DNA from: Mastigias papua
Lineage: Eukaryota > Cnidaria > Scyphozoa > Rhizostomeae > Mastigiidae
NCBI GenBank assembly: GCA_964019165.1
Contig: OZ025273.1
Coordinates: forward strand, 2,190,501-2,254,500
DNA: 64,000 nucleotides
Reading direction: 5' to 3'
The notes under the pieces were generated by a model that saw nothing but the letters and a program-made list of their open reading frames with translations, was not told the DNA's origin and did not search any database. The position numbers and the translations under genes are program-made. Shown piece after piece: positions 1 through 21,700 of the stretch; within the stretch, counting starts at the first letter, position 1; each line of letters begins with the position of its first letter.

Positions 1-170
1 GGGATCTAACCACCCAAATGATAGTAGAAGCCCTGGGCTAGGGTTTGATTTTAGTTACACTGGTGAGTTGAACCATTTTTCTTGTGTTCTAGTCATTTTC
101 TTGAAATCGATGCAGTCACCGTATTTGTGGAAAGTTCATAATGTACTATGCTTAGGTATAGAGGTATAAC

Positions 171-304
171 GATAGTTTGACTGAGGGAACTATGCTGGAA
201 TCGAGCTGACGTATGAGATATAAAAAACGAGTATTGCGACAGTTTGACTGAGGGAACTATGCTAGAATCGAGCTGACATATGAGATATAAAGAACGAGTA
301 TATG
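171..304. repeat. 67-bp direct tandem duplication (two copies)
   Basis: Positions 171-237 and 238-304 are two adjacent copies of a 67-bp unit with few substitutions (shared core AGTTTGACTGAGGGAACTAT). The rest of 1-935 is AT-rich and shows no exon, RNA gene or clear element. Confidence 0.8.
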
Positions 305-935
305 AGTTGTGACTTATTTTGATACGTCTGTATGAATTGCCCAGGATCCCACGGTGCACTTTGAGCGCTATGTAATAAAAAGCCAACAACAGTATAATGA
401 AATTCAAAAAAGAAATACGCTGCTTGGATGATAAAGATTGCGCGTGGTACAGCTGCACTTAATCTATGGCTTTGTTCATTTCTGCTATAATATAAAATTG
501 TATATTTTGAATAGTTGGTGTTATTTAAGTGCTATTAGCTAGACATAGACTCTCCTTAGTAATAGGTTTATAAATATGAATATATAGAAATGAATACGCA
601 CCCACCTTGGAGAATATTTCGTCGACAAACCTTGCATTTAATCAGCAAGCCCTATGGTTTTTATCTAAGGCATGCAACTCCTCGGCAAGCATTGCATCTT
701 TATCCCAAATGATTTTCTTGCATTCTGTCGGTAATATTAGTAGCATATTGAGAACTGTCGTCTGAGCTATTTTCATTTCATAGAAGTACTTACCACGAGG
801 CCTCGTGCTCGTGGCTATGACCTATTTTATATAATAATTAGAATGCTGTCGTGAATTAAATAAAAACATTATACTTGTGGCTAATTCTTTAGTAATGAAC
901 AATGTCTAGCGTGTACGGCAATGACAAGCTATGTG

Positions 936-1149
936 GGTACATGTTTGTTATCCTCCCCCCCCCCAAATAAAAATAACTATACTGAAGCAATACTCAAGAT
1001 TTGTTCTTACTCATATATTTTACATACAAACTGTGTTGATCGAGACTACTGAGGTGGCCAATATGTTGCAATATTAGCTAGTACCTGATCAAACAAGTCT
1101 TAATCAAACAAGTTTGCTGTTGGGGGGGGGGGGATAACAAACAAGTACC
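936..1149. mobile_element. 214-bp inverted-repeat element (MITE) with 8-bp target duplication
   Basis: The left end reads GGTACATGTTTGTTATCC followed by a C run. The right end is its near reverse complement, a G run followed by GGATAACAAACAAGTACC. The element is flanked on both sides by GCTATGTG (928-935 and 1150-1157), an 8-bp target-site duplication. Eight-base duplications fit hAT-type transposition, but the termini lack an obvious CAG start, so the superfamily is inferred only. It has no coding capacity. Confidence 0.8.
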
Positions 1150-1498
1150 GCTATGTGTTTCAAGCACATGAACATTTGGTAAGCATATGGACTAGAAGTG
1201 CTTATGTTTCAAAGAAAGATCTAGTTGTTTTCAATGACAACTCTGTTTGTCTTTAAAAAAGGCGAAGACGAGAGATTTCTGCGTCTTGACAAATGCATAA
1301 AACTGGTTTGCAAGCTATCGAAGTGTCATTGTTCTATTCTTTTGGTAACAAGACACAATAAGTTACCTTTCTCTTTCGCGGCACGTCATCTCTTATCAGG
1401 TCCTAGATCTAATATAATCTTTTTTATTTGTTCTTCTCGCTTCTCATTACACTTTTCAGTTACAACATGTATTCATGCATTTCTTATTTTTCTCGTAG

Positions 1499-4311
1499 AG
1501 AGCAACACAGGTAAGATGGTGTGCTCACCAGAGTCAGATGCACCGTCAGAACTTCAGACTTTCGACGAAGGGCCTAGTGATAAACAAGGATTATCAGGTG
1601 TGACTCTATAAAGTGACTTGCCTGTAAACGCAAATTGATTTTGTATCTTCCTTCTCATATGGCAGCATTTAGCTGCATTGAATGAATTTGATGCTTATGT
1701 TGATTGTAGCAGAGACTGTATCTTGATTGCGATCCAGGTACTTGGATAGGGCTGTTGTGATTTATGAAATTATACACAAGCTTTTTTGTCTATCATCATT
1801 AAAAGTTAAACACAAAACTTACAACAAGTATTACATTTGGCTGTCCCAAACAATGCGGGAAAGGACACTTTGTCATCTATTGCCCACTTTGGATGGAGAA
1901 TTTCAATACCTTACTTTACATAAAAAGAAATGTACACAGAAAATATCTGAGATAGCTTGATGCGAAATAAAATAAGAAAAGCAACTATAATAGAATTATT
2001 TCATCTATTTGGTTACATCTCAGATTAGATTTATATATTTGGGACCAAGCTATCCAGATGATAAATAAACAATGACTGATGATGGGGTAACTGCTGTTAG
2101 CTCTCCAGGCATTCATTCAAGACGTTTAGTTCCTTTGATGAATAAGATTGTCGCTTCATTGATGGTTCTATTTTCAACAATGGTTAGATTGTTACTCCCA
2201 AACAGAAACAAATTGCAGAGTGCATTTGAATCCAAATCTCTTATGTCTATACCAATGACATTGATGGCAAGGTGGCGAAATAGATCTTTACACATCGAGT
2301 CAAACAGATGGCAGTGCAGGAGAAAGTGTTTGTTATCTTCTATTCCTTCACCACACATACAAACTGGGCTGCTACTTTCAAAATTGTGTCTATATCTGTG
2401 CCCATTTAATGCGCTGAAATTCAGACGCAGCTTTGTTAGCGTTTTGATACCTTCTATATCAAAGATATCATAGTAAGATTTCTTAGTTGGTCTTATTATT
2501 GCAAAGTAGCTTCCGTTTAAACTCAGATATAGACTGTGAATTTCTTATATCTTGGTCTAGATTATTCCATTCATAAAGAGCGTTTTGAAAATAAGTATGT
2601 GAGAAACGAATTGTCCTTCCGACAAACTGTTCATATACGGAGGTGTGTCTTAAGTTGTAAAGTTGTTCACGTTCATTCGGTATTTCAGCAAAGAGGTACC
2701 CTGGTGAACCTGTTTTCCGTAGATTGTAAAAATGACACAGACGTCTGTACCATCTTCTGTAATATAGATCTTCCCAACCTAGCTCATTGTATAGTTTTTG
2801 CCTGTTTATACCTTTCCATACTCCAGTTGCAGCTAATGCAGCATGATACTGAGTTTGCTCCAGTCGTTTTGTGATATTTAATCTCATACCTGGGTCATAC
2901 CTATGGCAAATGATATCGCCATAGTCAAGATGGGGCCTTACATAAACTTAATAGCTTTGTTTATAGTTTATAGCACAAGCTTTGCCCTGAGAGCTCTCTA
3001 GAGAAATGCGAACGAAAGTAGTTGCTCATCTTACAGTACGAGAAATACCCAAAATCTCTAGATACATAAACATAAGACTGAACATTATGAAAAGAGTTTC
3101 TATTGCTCACCTCTTAAGGACTGGAATAATGCGCCTACAATATACGTGAATTGCCAACACTAAATGCCTACAACCGTTGTCAAAAATATGGGAAACCTCA
3201 TGGCAAAACCTTTTCAATGATATTCAATTCATCTTTAGAAAGTGGTATATTCCCAGACATTTGGAAACTTGCAAGAGTAACTCCTATATTTGAATCAGGG
3301 GGAAAAAGATATGAACAACTACAGGCCCATCTCGGTTATTTCAATTTTCTCCAGAATGTTGGAGCGGATATTACACGATCGAGTATTCGACTTCATTCTT
3401 GAAAACAACATTATCACCAAGCATCAGTCAGCTTTTTATACACTACACTGCACGATAGCACCCTTGATATATAGTAATTTTTTTCAAACTTCATTAAGTT
3501 CAATATTTGGGACTACTTTACAATCATGCACCTCTCTTTAAGGTTACGCTAACAGTGTAGCGTAAGTATCTAGTAAACATAGGAAAAAGCAAAAAATAAA
3601 ATATAGTAGAAAAAAGAACAAGTGTAAATAAGAAATAGATCAAAAGTCCAGCAAGTCAGGATCGGTCCAATGTTTATTGCGACGGCAATATATATATATG
3701 ATATATGTTTGTATTTACGTTACTATCATTGATTATAATTGTTTGTGATTCGCTGTTTACATTCGAGTTCGATCATTTAATTTTAGTTTTACTTTTTATA
3801 GTTCCTGGGCGTACAACACATGGAAGGAATATTATGTTTGTATTCGCAGCGGTAGAAGGTATGATAATCGATTCCAGTCTGTGTCTGCATTCTCTGTCAA
3901 TAAATGCCCATATTGTGATTGTGCATTGGGACTTGATTGGTATCCTAAGACAGTTACTTTGAATTATCTTTATATTGAGTGTGTTACGATTTTTCCTCGA
4001 TCAGTATTATGAATCTATTTTCAACTTTTTCTTTCACAGGGTACAAAGCAATCCTTCACGATGAAAATGGCTCTTGGCTTATCGGAGCAGTTTGCGATGT
4101 TTTACAACAGAGTGCCTATGAGTTTGATTTACAGTATATGCTACATCAGGTTCAGAAACGAATATCTGCTCAAGTTAGTTATTATAAAGGACGATATAAA
4201 ACCACAGTAGAGTTTGATGGCAGTCTGGATTATACTAAAATATACTTCCAACCTTCTATGACATTCGATGAATATCGCAAACGCGAGTGGAAGGGCAGTG
4301 CGGCAAAATGA
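1499..4311 (+). CDS. Caspase-family protein, 3' part (p20/p10 linker and p10 subunit), partial
   Basis: This is the C-terminal end of a caspase-like cysteine peptidase (family C14). Three exons join in phase: 1499-1597 (linker-like, acidic and Ser/Pro rich, least certain), 3802-3858 and 4040-4311 (stop TGA at 4309). The join at 3858/4040 reads FVFAAVEG then YKA and GSWLIGAVCDVL, which is the p10 core of caspases (compare the AYSTxPGYxSWR and GSWFIQxLC blocks). The chain ends at an IYFQP strand matching the usual final LYFxP strand. The catalytic His and Cys (QACxG) would lie in p20 exons, which I do not find in the first 1.5 kb, so the 5' part is probably outside the window. Aligned without gaps to caspase-3, the S-W-R that lines the P1-Asp pocket is replaced by A-I-L. 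It may be a non-catalytic caspase homologue or one with altered specificity. Family assignment is good; exon 1499-1597 is tentative because an alternative donor exists at 1510. Confidence 0.72.
2092..2950 (-). pseudogene. LINE (non-LTR retrotransposon) reverse transcriptase C-terminal remnant
   Basis: Reading the minus strand from about 2950 down, one frame gives RPHLDYGDII followed by a segment of the type TKRLExTQYxAALAxTGxWKG, then LGWEDLYYRRWYRRLCHF. This is the thumb/connection region found in many invertebrate LINEs. After a stop and frame change the strand continues into a Cys/His block (CMCGEG, HFLLHCH), the usual C-terminal zinc-knuckle-like tail. Stops and the frame change show it is dead. 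It sits inside the caspase intron in antisense orientation. Confidence 0.85.
3187..3480 (+). pseudogene. LINE reverse transcriptase fragment (fingers/palm start), frameshifted
   Basis: The plus strand encodes NSSLESGIFPDIWKLARVTP, then after a frame change near 3290-3310 MNNYRPISVISIFSRMLERI and a HQSAF motif. These are the RT-1/RT-2 blocks of CR1/Jockey-like LINEs. The fragment is truncated on both sides and is opposite in orientation to the neighbouring LINE remnant, so it is a separate insertion. Confidence 0.85.
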
Positions 4312-4475
4312 TATATGTATATATATATGATTCTTATATATTGTTCTTTTATGACGATATCCCGTCAGCAATACTTACATACAGAAACCTACATAAATGC
4401 ACCTAACTATAATGTGAACAATAATGAAATATAGGCACTGATCTTACAGGGAGTCGTTCTTTGAGGTGGCATAGA

Positions 4476-4778
4476 TTAGTTTTCATTGCTCATCAAATGT
4501 CTTTTTAGATGGCTTTTAAATAGACTTATCGATGACAGTTCTCTTATGTTAATTGGTATATCATTCCAGGCCCTAATACCAGCACTTTGAAATCGTTTCT
4601 TGGAAAATTTAAGTTTTACTTTTGGAATATGCAGATCTTTATCGTTTCTAGTATTATAATTAGATAGAGATGATCTAAGTTAGAACATATTCCATAGGGT
4701 TTCAGGGCATAGCTTGTTGAGAATCTTGTAAACCAAAACAAAACGATTAAGGCGAATAAGGTTCTCAACATTTAGCCA
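4476..4778 (-). pseudogene. Third LINE C-terminal fragment, antisense, just downstream of the caspase stop
   Basis: The minus strand reads VLVYKILNKLCPETLWNMF, stop, then RSSLSNYNTRNDKDLHIPKV, followed by FQSAGIRAWNDIP and a final LFKSHLKRHLM before TAA at 4478-4476. The YNTR/AWNxIP/LKRHL pattern is the standard C-terminus of invertebrate LINE polyproteins. One internal stop splits an otherwise open frame, so it is a decayed 3' fragment. It differs from the fragment at 2092-2950. Confidence 0.8.
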
Positions 4779-4793
4779 ATTTTAGGCCATGGG

Positions 4794-6083
4794 TACGGTG
4801 GCCCACAAGTATCACGGCAAAACATTCTTTCTTACAGCAAAACTCTTTTTCTCAGGTCAAAACTCTCTTTCTCACGGCAAAACTCTCTTTCTCACGGCAA
4901 AACTTTCTTTCTTACGGCAAAACTTTCTTTTCCCACGGCAAAACTTTCTTACGGCAAAACTCTCTTTTCCCACGGCAAAACTTTCTTACGCCAAAACTCT
5001 TTTTTCTCACGGCAAAACTCTCTTTTCTCACGGCAAAACTGTCTTTTTCACGACAAAACTTTCTTTTTCACGGCAAAGCTCTTTTTCATGGCAAAACGCT
5101 CTTGTGTAGAGTACAACATTCGCTCTGAGGAAAACACTTGTTCAGAAAGCGGAGAGAAAGATAGATACATAATATTACATATGGTTGATAAGGGAAATAC
5201 AAGGTGTCTCTTTTGCAAAACACTTCCCCCCTGGGGATCATCCAGAAAGTACATACGTCTGAGATCGTCACATTGACCAACCCACCGACCCTTTACGCGC
5301 GAGTATGCTTTTGATTCAAAACACCCACCCATCCCTGTACGAGCGTGCGAATTTTCCTTGATATCCCTTGAAAAATGTTGCCCATTTTTAGCAACAGCTT
5401 TTCATAAAATGAACACAAAATGCATTAATTTCTCACTTTTTCGAAAGTAATTGCTGCAATTTTTTTAAATTTTGTGTCATGTCATCCGCGTCTTCACTCA
5501 GCTTGCATGATGGGTAGGCTGTCTAGTAGAACATGCCATCGTGCGCATGCTTTGATGTTTATCAACCCACCCACCCTGTACGCGTGTGTAGGCTCTTGAC
5601 CATACCCACCCACCGACCTTTAAAGCGTGCGTACTTTCTGAATGGCCCCTCTTGCCTATTCCCTCTGGCAACCTTGAGTGACAGGTGACAGGTGACAGGT
5701 GACAGGTATTGGAGCTGACAATGGGATCATGGCAGGAATACCAACAATTTCAAGAAATGACCCAGTGCTGGGAGACATTGCTGCGTTCCTTCCTGTGTAA
5801 TGGTTTAGGCAAAGTCATGCGCTGTAAACAAAAGTTTGGCCATGAGAAAGAAACTTTTGCAGTGAAAAAGAAAGTTTTGCTGTGTAAAAGAACGCTTTAC
5901 CAAGAGAAAGAATGTTTTGCCGTGAAAAAGAAAGTTTTGCCGTGTAGACGAAAGTTTTGCCAAGAGAAAGAATGTTTTGCTATAAAAAAGAAAGTTTTGC
6001 TGTGGAAAAGAAAGTTTTGCGCTGGAAAAGAAAGTGCTACCGTGAGAAAGAACGTTTTGCCGTGATACTTGTGGGCCACCGTA
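4794..6083. mobile_element. Foldback-type element with long TIRs built of short tandem repeats
   Basis: The left end TACGGTGGCCCACAAGTATC and the right end (its reverse complement ending at 6083) are perfect inverted termini. Each is followed inward by 250-300 bp of a degenerate unit of about 18-20 bp, (C)TCTTTCTCACGGCAAAACT, running 4813-5096 on one side and inverted at 5820-6062 on the other. The middle (about 5100-5800) has no transposase. It carries a TGACAGG array and a block with ACCCACC and TACGCG motifs. The sequence CATGGG is present directly outside both ends (4788-4793, 6084-6089), a 6-bp target duplication. This matches the architecture of Drosophila-style foldback elements; relationship to any named family is not claimed. 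Confidence 0.85.
5681..5708. repeat. Four tandem copies of a 7-bp unit (TGACAGG)
   Basis: Short perfect array inside the foldback-type element. Confidence 0.85.
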
Positions 6084-6089
6084 CATGGG

Positions 6090-7647
6090 TCCTTAAATCT
6101 TGCACTTTTGTTGTAGTCCCCCCGTCATTTATCCTAACACGCTTTCTTGCTTACCTTTATATCCATCATTGCTGTATATTGCGTTTATTCTCAGATAGTT
6201 GTTGTATTGAAAACTCAATCATAGTCTCATCTATTTAGAGTGTCTTACACTTTTGATGATTGATAGGGCTTTATTTTGCAAACGCTGCAGTGTATGGTCG
6301 AATCAAAAAGCAAATACTAGCATCATTATTTGCTGTATGGCGCTAGTATGATACAAAGTTGTGATGATTTGATTATGATTTGGTATGATTAATCGATTCT
6401 AAGTTGCATGTAACTTGTGTCATTTTCTCAGGCAGTTCTATTTCCTAGAAATCTCAGTGATGACATTGGCCTGCAAATTTCCTGCCCCCTCTCCACTGTT
6501 TCGTAGCTGGCGTCGCCACTGGATCAAATAGTATGAATTTTAGTTTTCATGGAACTGGAGAAATAATAAGATAAAATAAAATAAGTGCAATACTTCAAAG
6601 GGCCTCTAGATTGAGCCAAACCGCATTCTTTGTAGTGCACGAGGAATATCTTCTTGGCTGATTCCAGCTGCGTGCGCGCGATAACTTAGTAAATTGTCCT
6701 TTAGCAATACAGGAGTATAGTTTTTCTATGCAATCTTAGCCAAGGCATTTTTTAACATGCTAGCACTACTGGGGAAAAGTGCCAATAGGTCCAGTACTTT
6801 CCCTAGTTGTGACGTTTTCCGTAGTTGTTTGTGTCCGCTCAAATACTTTTACTAGGATAGAGTTATACTTTTTTGGGTTGTTCTAGTGTTATGAAAAAGA
6901 TAGTGTGATTGATCACTAAGAATGTGGAGTGTGTGTTGCCCTTTATCTACCAATAGGTCTTCAGGGCCTGGCCACAAAGCTTTTTCCTATCTTTGTGGTC
7001 CTTTTGAGAATTTCCTCAGGAGCTATGACCTTAGTACCCCTTAGAACGAGTGGCCTTAGAACGAGTGGCCTTAGAACTTAGTGCCCCTTAGAACGACCTT
7101 CTTTGTGCCAGAGCCAAAGGATGAAAGCTGGATCTGAGGAATAAGATATGCACTGGCTTGTTATTTTATGCGAACCTTTTTTGGTCCAGAACGTCTGAGT
7201 TGTCGAATTGGTTAAAATGTGCAAATATAAGGTTCAGTAGTTTTCCTAAAAGCATTAGATTGAGATCAGCTAGGAAGATAACTGTTATTTATCAGAACAA
7301 CAAGTTGAATCTTTATGCCGACCCTAGGATTGCCCTTGCTTTGGCCCCCTCCCAGATTCCCCAGCCCAGGTTAAAACAGTGGCGGCTTAGCGACATTTTT
7401 AGTGAGGGCAGGCTCGATTGGACAGATTAACATAGCGTGGATATAGAGAGTGCAAAAATGAATACTAAAGTACATCTGCTATAAAACGTGGAGGTGCTAC
7501 AGTCCACCAGCCCCATGGCTTCGCCGCCCATGTAAAATTGCCCATGGGTGTGATGTAGTTCAATGTGCAGCACTTAGTCGCATTCAATTCAGTCATAAAA
7601 CGTACCAGCTCTGTGTTCTACTACCACGCAATGCTAAGAAAGGTGGT
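6090..7647. other. Intergenic region between the foldback element and the first aminotransferase gene
   Basis: No exon, RNA gene or complete element was recognised. There is one 90-codon open frame at 7158-7430 (+) of unknown origin. It has no family motif that I recognise and no flanking splice pattern, so I do not call it a gene. Short local repeats occur near 7035-7095 (AGAACGAGTGGCCTT twice). Confidence 0.5.
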
Positions 7648-7733
7648 GGGAACAGGACGCTCCTGTCCTTGAACGGTTGAAGGCCGTAAGTTCCTCCTGC
7701 CCCTTTGCAAGGTCGCTTGGCTTCGAAGGGAAA

Positions 7734-17573
<9,840 letters not shown>

Positions 17574-18614
17574 TTCGTGGAATTGCTTCATTTTGACCTG
17601 TGGTTAGTCTGTCTTGTATTGCTTCATATAAATGAAGATAATAACTGTTATATTATTGATGTACTACTTTCATAAGCTAATTTTACTTCTTATTGAAAGT
17701 TATATTGTAGTGGATATCTTAACTGGAATTAAATAAATGAAATAACACTGTGTGGGAATTTGGATTTGTTTTTAGAAACGAGAAATCACCAAGTGATACA
17801 AAATTTTTTGGAATATGAGTTTTCTACCTTAGGTGTGAATAAATTTAAAAGTGATGGCTTTTACACCTTGTAGCTTGTAGCCCACTTTTGCGCGCACCAC
17901 TAATAGAGGTAAAGAACAACTATTTTGCTTCACAGGCAGATATTCAGCATGGCTGGTATCAGGGGAGAGACATAGATGCAAAAGCTGTGAAAATAAGAAT
18001 TCAAGACAGAAAATAGAGACACGATGTCAAGGATATTTAGAGCAAATTTCAGTATTGTACTAGTGATACAAATTGTTTTGGTGAATATCATAAGCATGGC
18101 TGATCATAAGTGATTTTTGAATTTGTACTATGAAGATGTTTTTGCTTAAAAGTGTTTTATTATTGTTCTTGTTCTTCATCAGCTTATTGGGTTTTGTTTT
18201 GGGAGAGGATTTCACAAAGAAAACTATTAAACTAACTTTTCTATTATACCAAAAGAATTAATGCATGAAAAGGTTGAGCGCCTGCCCTTCGTATACATAG
18301 TATTTGCACCACCGTTCATTTCGCCCAGCTGGCTGTATTGTCGATAAGCAGAACTAACTTCTTTGCCTGTAGTGTTAAACTTGCCTAGGATATACTGCAT
18401 TCACGTGGCCCTTGTCAAATGAGCAGTGGAAAATGTGACCAGCTACCAGTAATGTCTATACAGTTATATAAAGAAGTTTGACCTTTTATTTACTTTTTAA
18501 TGAGTGTCAGTAGTTCAGCAAATGTTACATTCAATTCAATTGAAAAACGGACCAGGCCCACGCCACCATCGTGCTCGTGCCACACTGCAATGATTACGTG
18601 GAGTTTGGTGCGGG
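17574..18614. other. Intergenic spacer between the two aminotransferase copies
   Basis: Contains the 3' UTR of copy 1. It also holds a possible short terminal exon at 17937-18016: an acceptor TTCACAG is followed by an open frame of 26 codons (ADIQHGWYQGRDIDAK, then charged residues) and TAG. No donor partner or homologue was recognised. Nothing else was assigned. Confidence 0.4.
17732..17737 (+). terminator. Candidate polyadenylation signal of aminotransferase copy 1
   Basis: AATAAA lies 159 bp after the stop codon. The matching region of copy 2 has lost the hexamer and is interrupted by a retrotransposon fragment. Confidence 0.55.
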
Positions 18615-18742
18615 GCATTCGTGGCCTTGAACGTTTTACTTGTTTGAGGGCCGGAAGTTGCTCAAGCCCCTCTGCAAGGTTACTCAGCTTCGAGAGCAAA
18701 ATGTCGGTAAGGTCTTTTTTGCATTTGGAGAGCGGAAGAAGA
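18615..18742 (+). promoter_or_regulatory. Conserved 5' leader and exon-1 donor region of the second aminotransferase
   Basis: Counterpart of 7648-7785, with the same AAAATGTCG|GTAAG start/donor context. It marks the start of copy 2 and the left edge of the duplicated unit. Confidence 0.6.
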
Positions 18743-21700
18743 GAATTGACATGTCTAGTTGTAGCTTACAGTTAGCTACTATCTTTGTGGCTTAGGTGTA
18801 TGGCAAATGAAATTAACCAGTTACTGTCAAAGTGGCGAAAGTGGTACTTAGTTCATGAACCTCAGTTATTACGGCGTGATAGTTCAATACGAGTTTTAGA
18901 GCTAGAGTAAATACAGTGTGAGTGGATAAGTTGTCTAAGGTAGCTAAGATGATACAAGGGCTCATACCAGTACCTGGATTGCATTGTTAGATTTCAATCA
19001 ATCTCACTTCTAGTGTTGTTACACGAGGTTTGCACATTAAACGTTTGGTGTACGAAGGAGAAACATTCGTGGATTTTGGCGAAGCAGACAAGACCTTTCT
19101 TCCTTAGAGAAAACTCTTGAAATATAAATGATATGGGTTTTCATGCAAACAAATTATTTTAAGGCTACTTATTAAAATATTGTATAATACATATATCTGT
19201 ATAGTTTGTGTCTTTAGGGGAGGCACAGAGTCAAATTTCACAAGTCCAGGGGACCTTGCCTCCTAGGCCCCCCCTTAGCTATGAACCTGTGGGTTTAGAG
19301 GGAATAATGCTTGCATGATGCATAACATAAAAATAAATAATTGGCAAACTACAAGTATCAAACAGTAGGCCGCATTATTACCCCTAGGGCAGCTCCAAAT
19401 ACCTTATGCATACAGTTATTAGGCCTCACACCCTATCTAGCCAGTGGTACTTGGCAGGGGCAGAAGAAAGAGCAATTGCTTTCCAGTAGCAAATTGGATG
19501 GCCTTCCCAATTTGCTCAACTTCAATGAGAAGTGGCACTAGGCAGGAGATCATTTGGTCATTTAAGGCTAATTTCATCTGCATTATTGATGCTTCACCAC
19601 AAGTCTGACCTATGTAGATCTTTCTCTTTTGTTTTCTTTAGTTCAGTGCACAGTGGAATCAGAAGCAATAGAAAATAGGAATCAAGAAAAATGATCATAT
19701 AAAATAAGAATTTAGTGATGAGTTTTAGTGACACTGTTCTTTGAAGAAGAAAATTCATCAATGAAATCATATTACCAGATGTTTTTGCTGAAGTTCTTTA
19801 CCTTTTTCACACCTTTTTCTCACCTCCAGGCAGATTTTCTCATCTTTTCCTCTTGTCAGTGCCATCAACATAGCCTTTTTCAAGTATTAGAAGTTTGGAA
19901 GTGATGTGAAAAATTCTTGTATGCATATAAAGTCTTCTTTAGAGCTTCCATACTGAAGCTGGCAAGGTCTATGAAAGTTCTCTTATCCACCATAGTTTGG
20001 TGTTAGGAACTCAAAGATTTTCAGAGTAAGTTATCTAGTATTATTTTTAATGTCCTTGTTAATTTTTTGTTTATTTTCAGTCTAATTCAAACAGTGTCAT
20101 CAAAGCTGCAAAGAGATTAGATGGTTTGCAGCCAAGTGTTTGGTAATAGAGCTTTATTTTATGCCATGCTTTTGTGTAGTATAGATCTGCTCTATATTTT
20201 GGGGAATTGGTATGATATACAAAGGTTGACTGTATTTCTGTGGTGTTCATCTTTGCACACTAGACCTTATTCCCACTTTGATAAGATTGGTTTTTTGGTT
20301 CATGATGGGAAAAGATAAAAGTGGTATAAATCTATTTAAGTTGTGAAATGGGAATATATCCACTCTTGGTTTGTTTCAAATCATATGTAACATTTGAATT
20401 GATTTTTGGATATTTGTTGGTTACAGGATTCAATTTACCAGCCTAGTCAGACAACACAATCCTGTGAATCTTGGACAGGTAGACATGTTAGCACATTATA
20501 TAAACTACATATATTATAGTTTCTTTTCCAGCTTGCTATAACACATATTTCCCTATTTATTTGTTCCCTTGATAAAGCATAAACTTTATTCTAGATTCTG
20601 TTTCTTAAAAAGGGGAAGGTTGCACTTCTAATAATTTTTGTTTGAAGTTGCTTGTCAATGCATCCTTTGGAAATTGTAGACTCTCAATAAGTTTATAGTT
20701 TTCAATGACTTCAATAAAAGCTTTTTATTCGAGCCTTTTATCATGTAAGTTTTGGCAAAGTTAAGTTCAAAGCTTATGTATACCTATTCATGTCAAGATA
20801 TTAAAGCCCAAGAGAAAGCTGCGACTTACACTGAAGCTTGATGTATACCATTTGGATAATTGTTCTATTGATGTTTAATTTATATAAATGATGTTTAATA
20901 AAAATTTTATATTTAGATGTTTAATATAAACTAATGTGCAAAACTTGAGTTTGTATTCATTGAGTGACAGTCAAAGTTGTTCTTTTTCCTTGTCAAGGGA
21001 CTTCCAGACTTTGCAACACCAAAAGCTGTATCTGATGCATTGTTGACAACCCAGGGTGACAACACTGTCAGTTTAAACCAATATACCCGCAGTCAGGTAT
21101 CAGTATTTTCTGTTTTCCAGCCCACATTATACACTGAAAAGGATGTTTTAATGCTTTACCACTTGACCTAGAAAATTTACTTTTTAAAATTGCAATTAGG
21201 ATGTGTATACTTTAGTTTGCACTTATGTATTCTCAGTATGACTTATTGGCACAGATGAGTATACCTAACAATTTTCAATGTAACACTTGGCCTTTTCTTT
21301 TCACGTACTCAAATAGCCATAGATACATGATTGGAGACTGATACAAAACAGCAGTATCAGTAGTAACTTGTTTTGGGAAGATGATCAGCCTCCCAAGCTA
21401 ATTTACTTGGACAATGCACTACCCTCATGACAGTTTTATAATGAAAAGTCTGTGCAACACCCCTAGTATTTTTAGACCATTCGTACTCAGTCACTTCTGA
21501 TTTAGTATATAAAGTGTGGCAATCTACCTCATTTCATATTGTTGCCCTTTTGGCTGGTCATTAAACATTGGTTGTACCCCACAAAAATGTTTGCTAGAGT
21601 CAACCCCCCATCAATATACTTGTTTATGATTTTTCATATTCCCGCAAAGTCTCTGGTGCAAACCCTATTAGTTGTGCTATGCATTTAATCTGTTTCATGT

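Noticed and set aside
1225..1498. N-terminal part of the 128-codon frame at 1225-1611
   Set aside because: The coding-like part starts only after the acceptor at 1498; the upstream residues have intron-like T-rich composition.
4789..6238. Open frames in the foldback element (for example GKTLFLTAKL repeats)
   Set aside because: They follow the tandem repeat of the arms and occur on both strands; no sign of a protein under selection.
7158..7430. 90-codon plus-strand frame upstream of the first aminotransferase
   Set aside because: Composition is plausible for protein, but there are no known motifs, paralogue or splice context, so it is not called as a gene.
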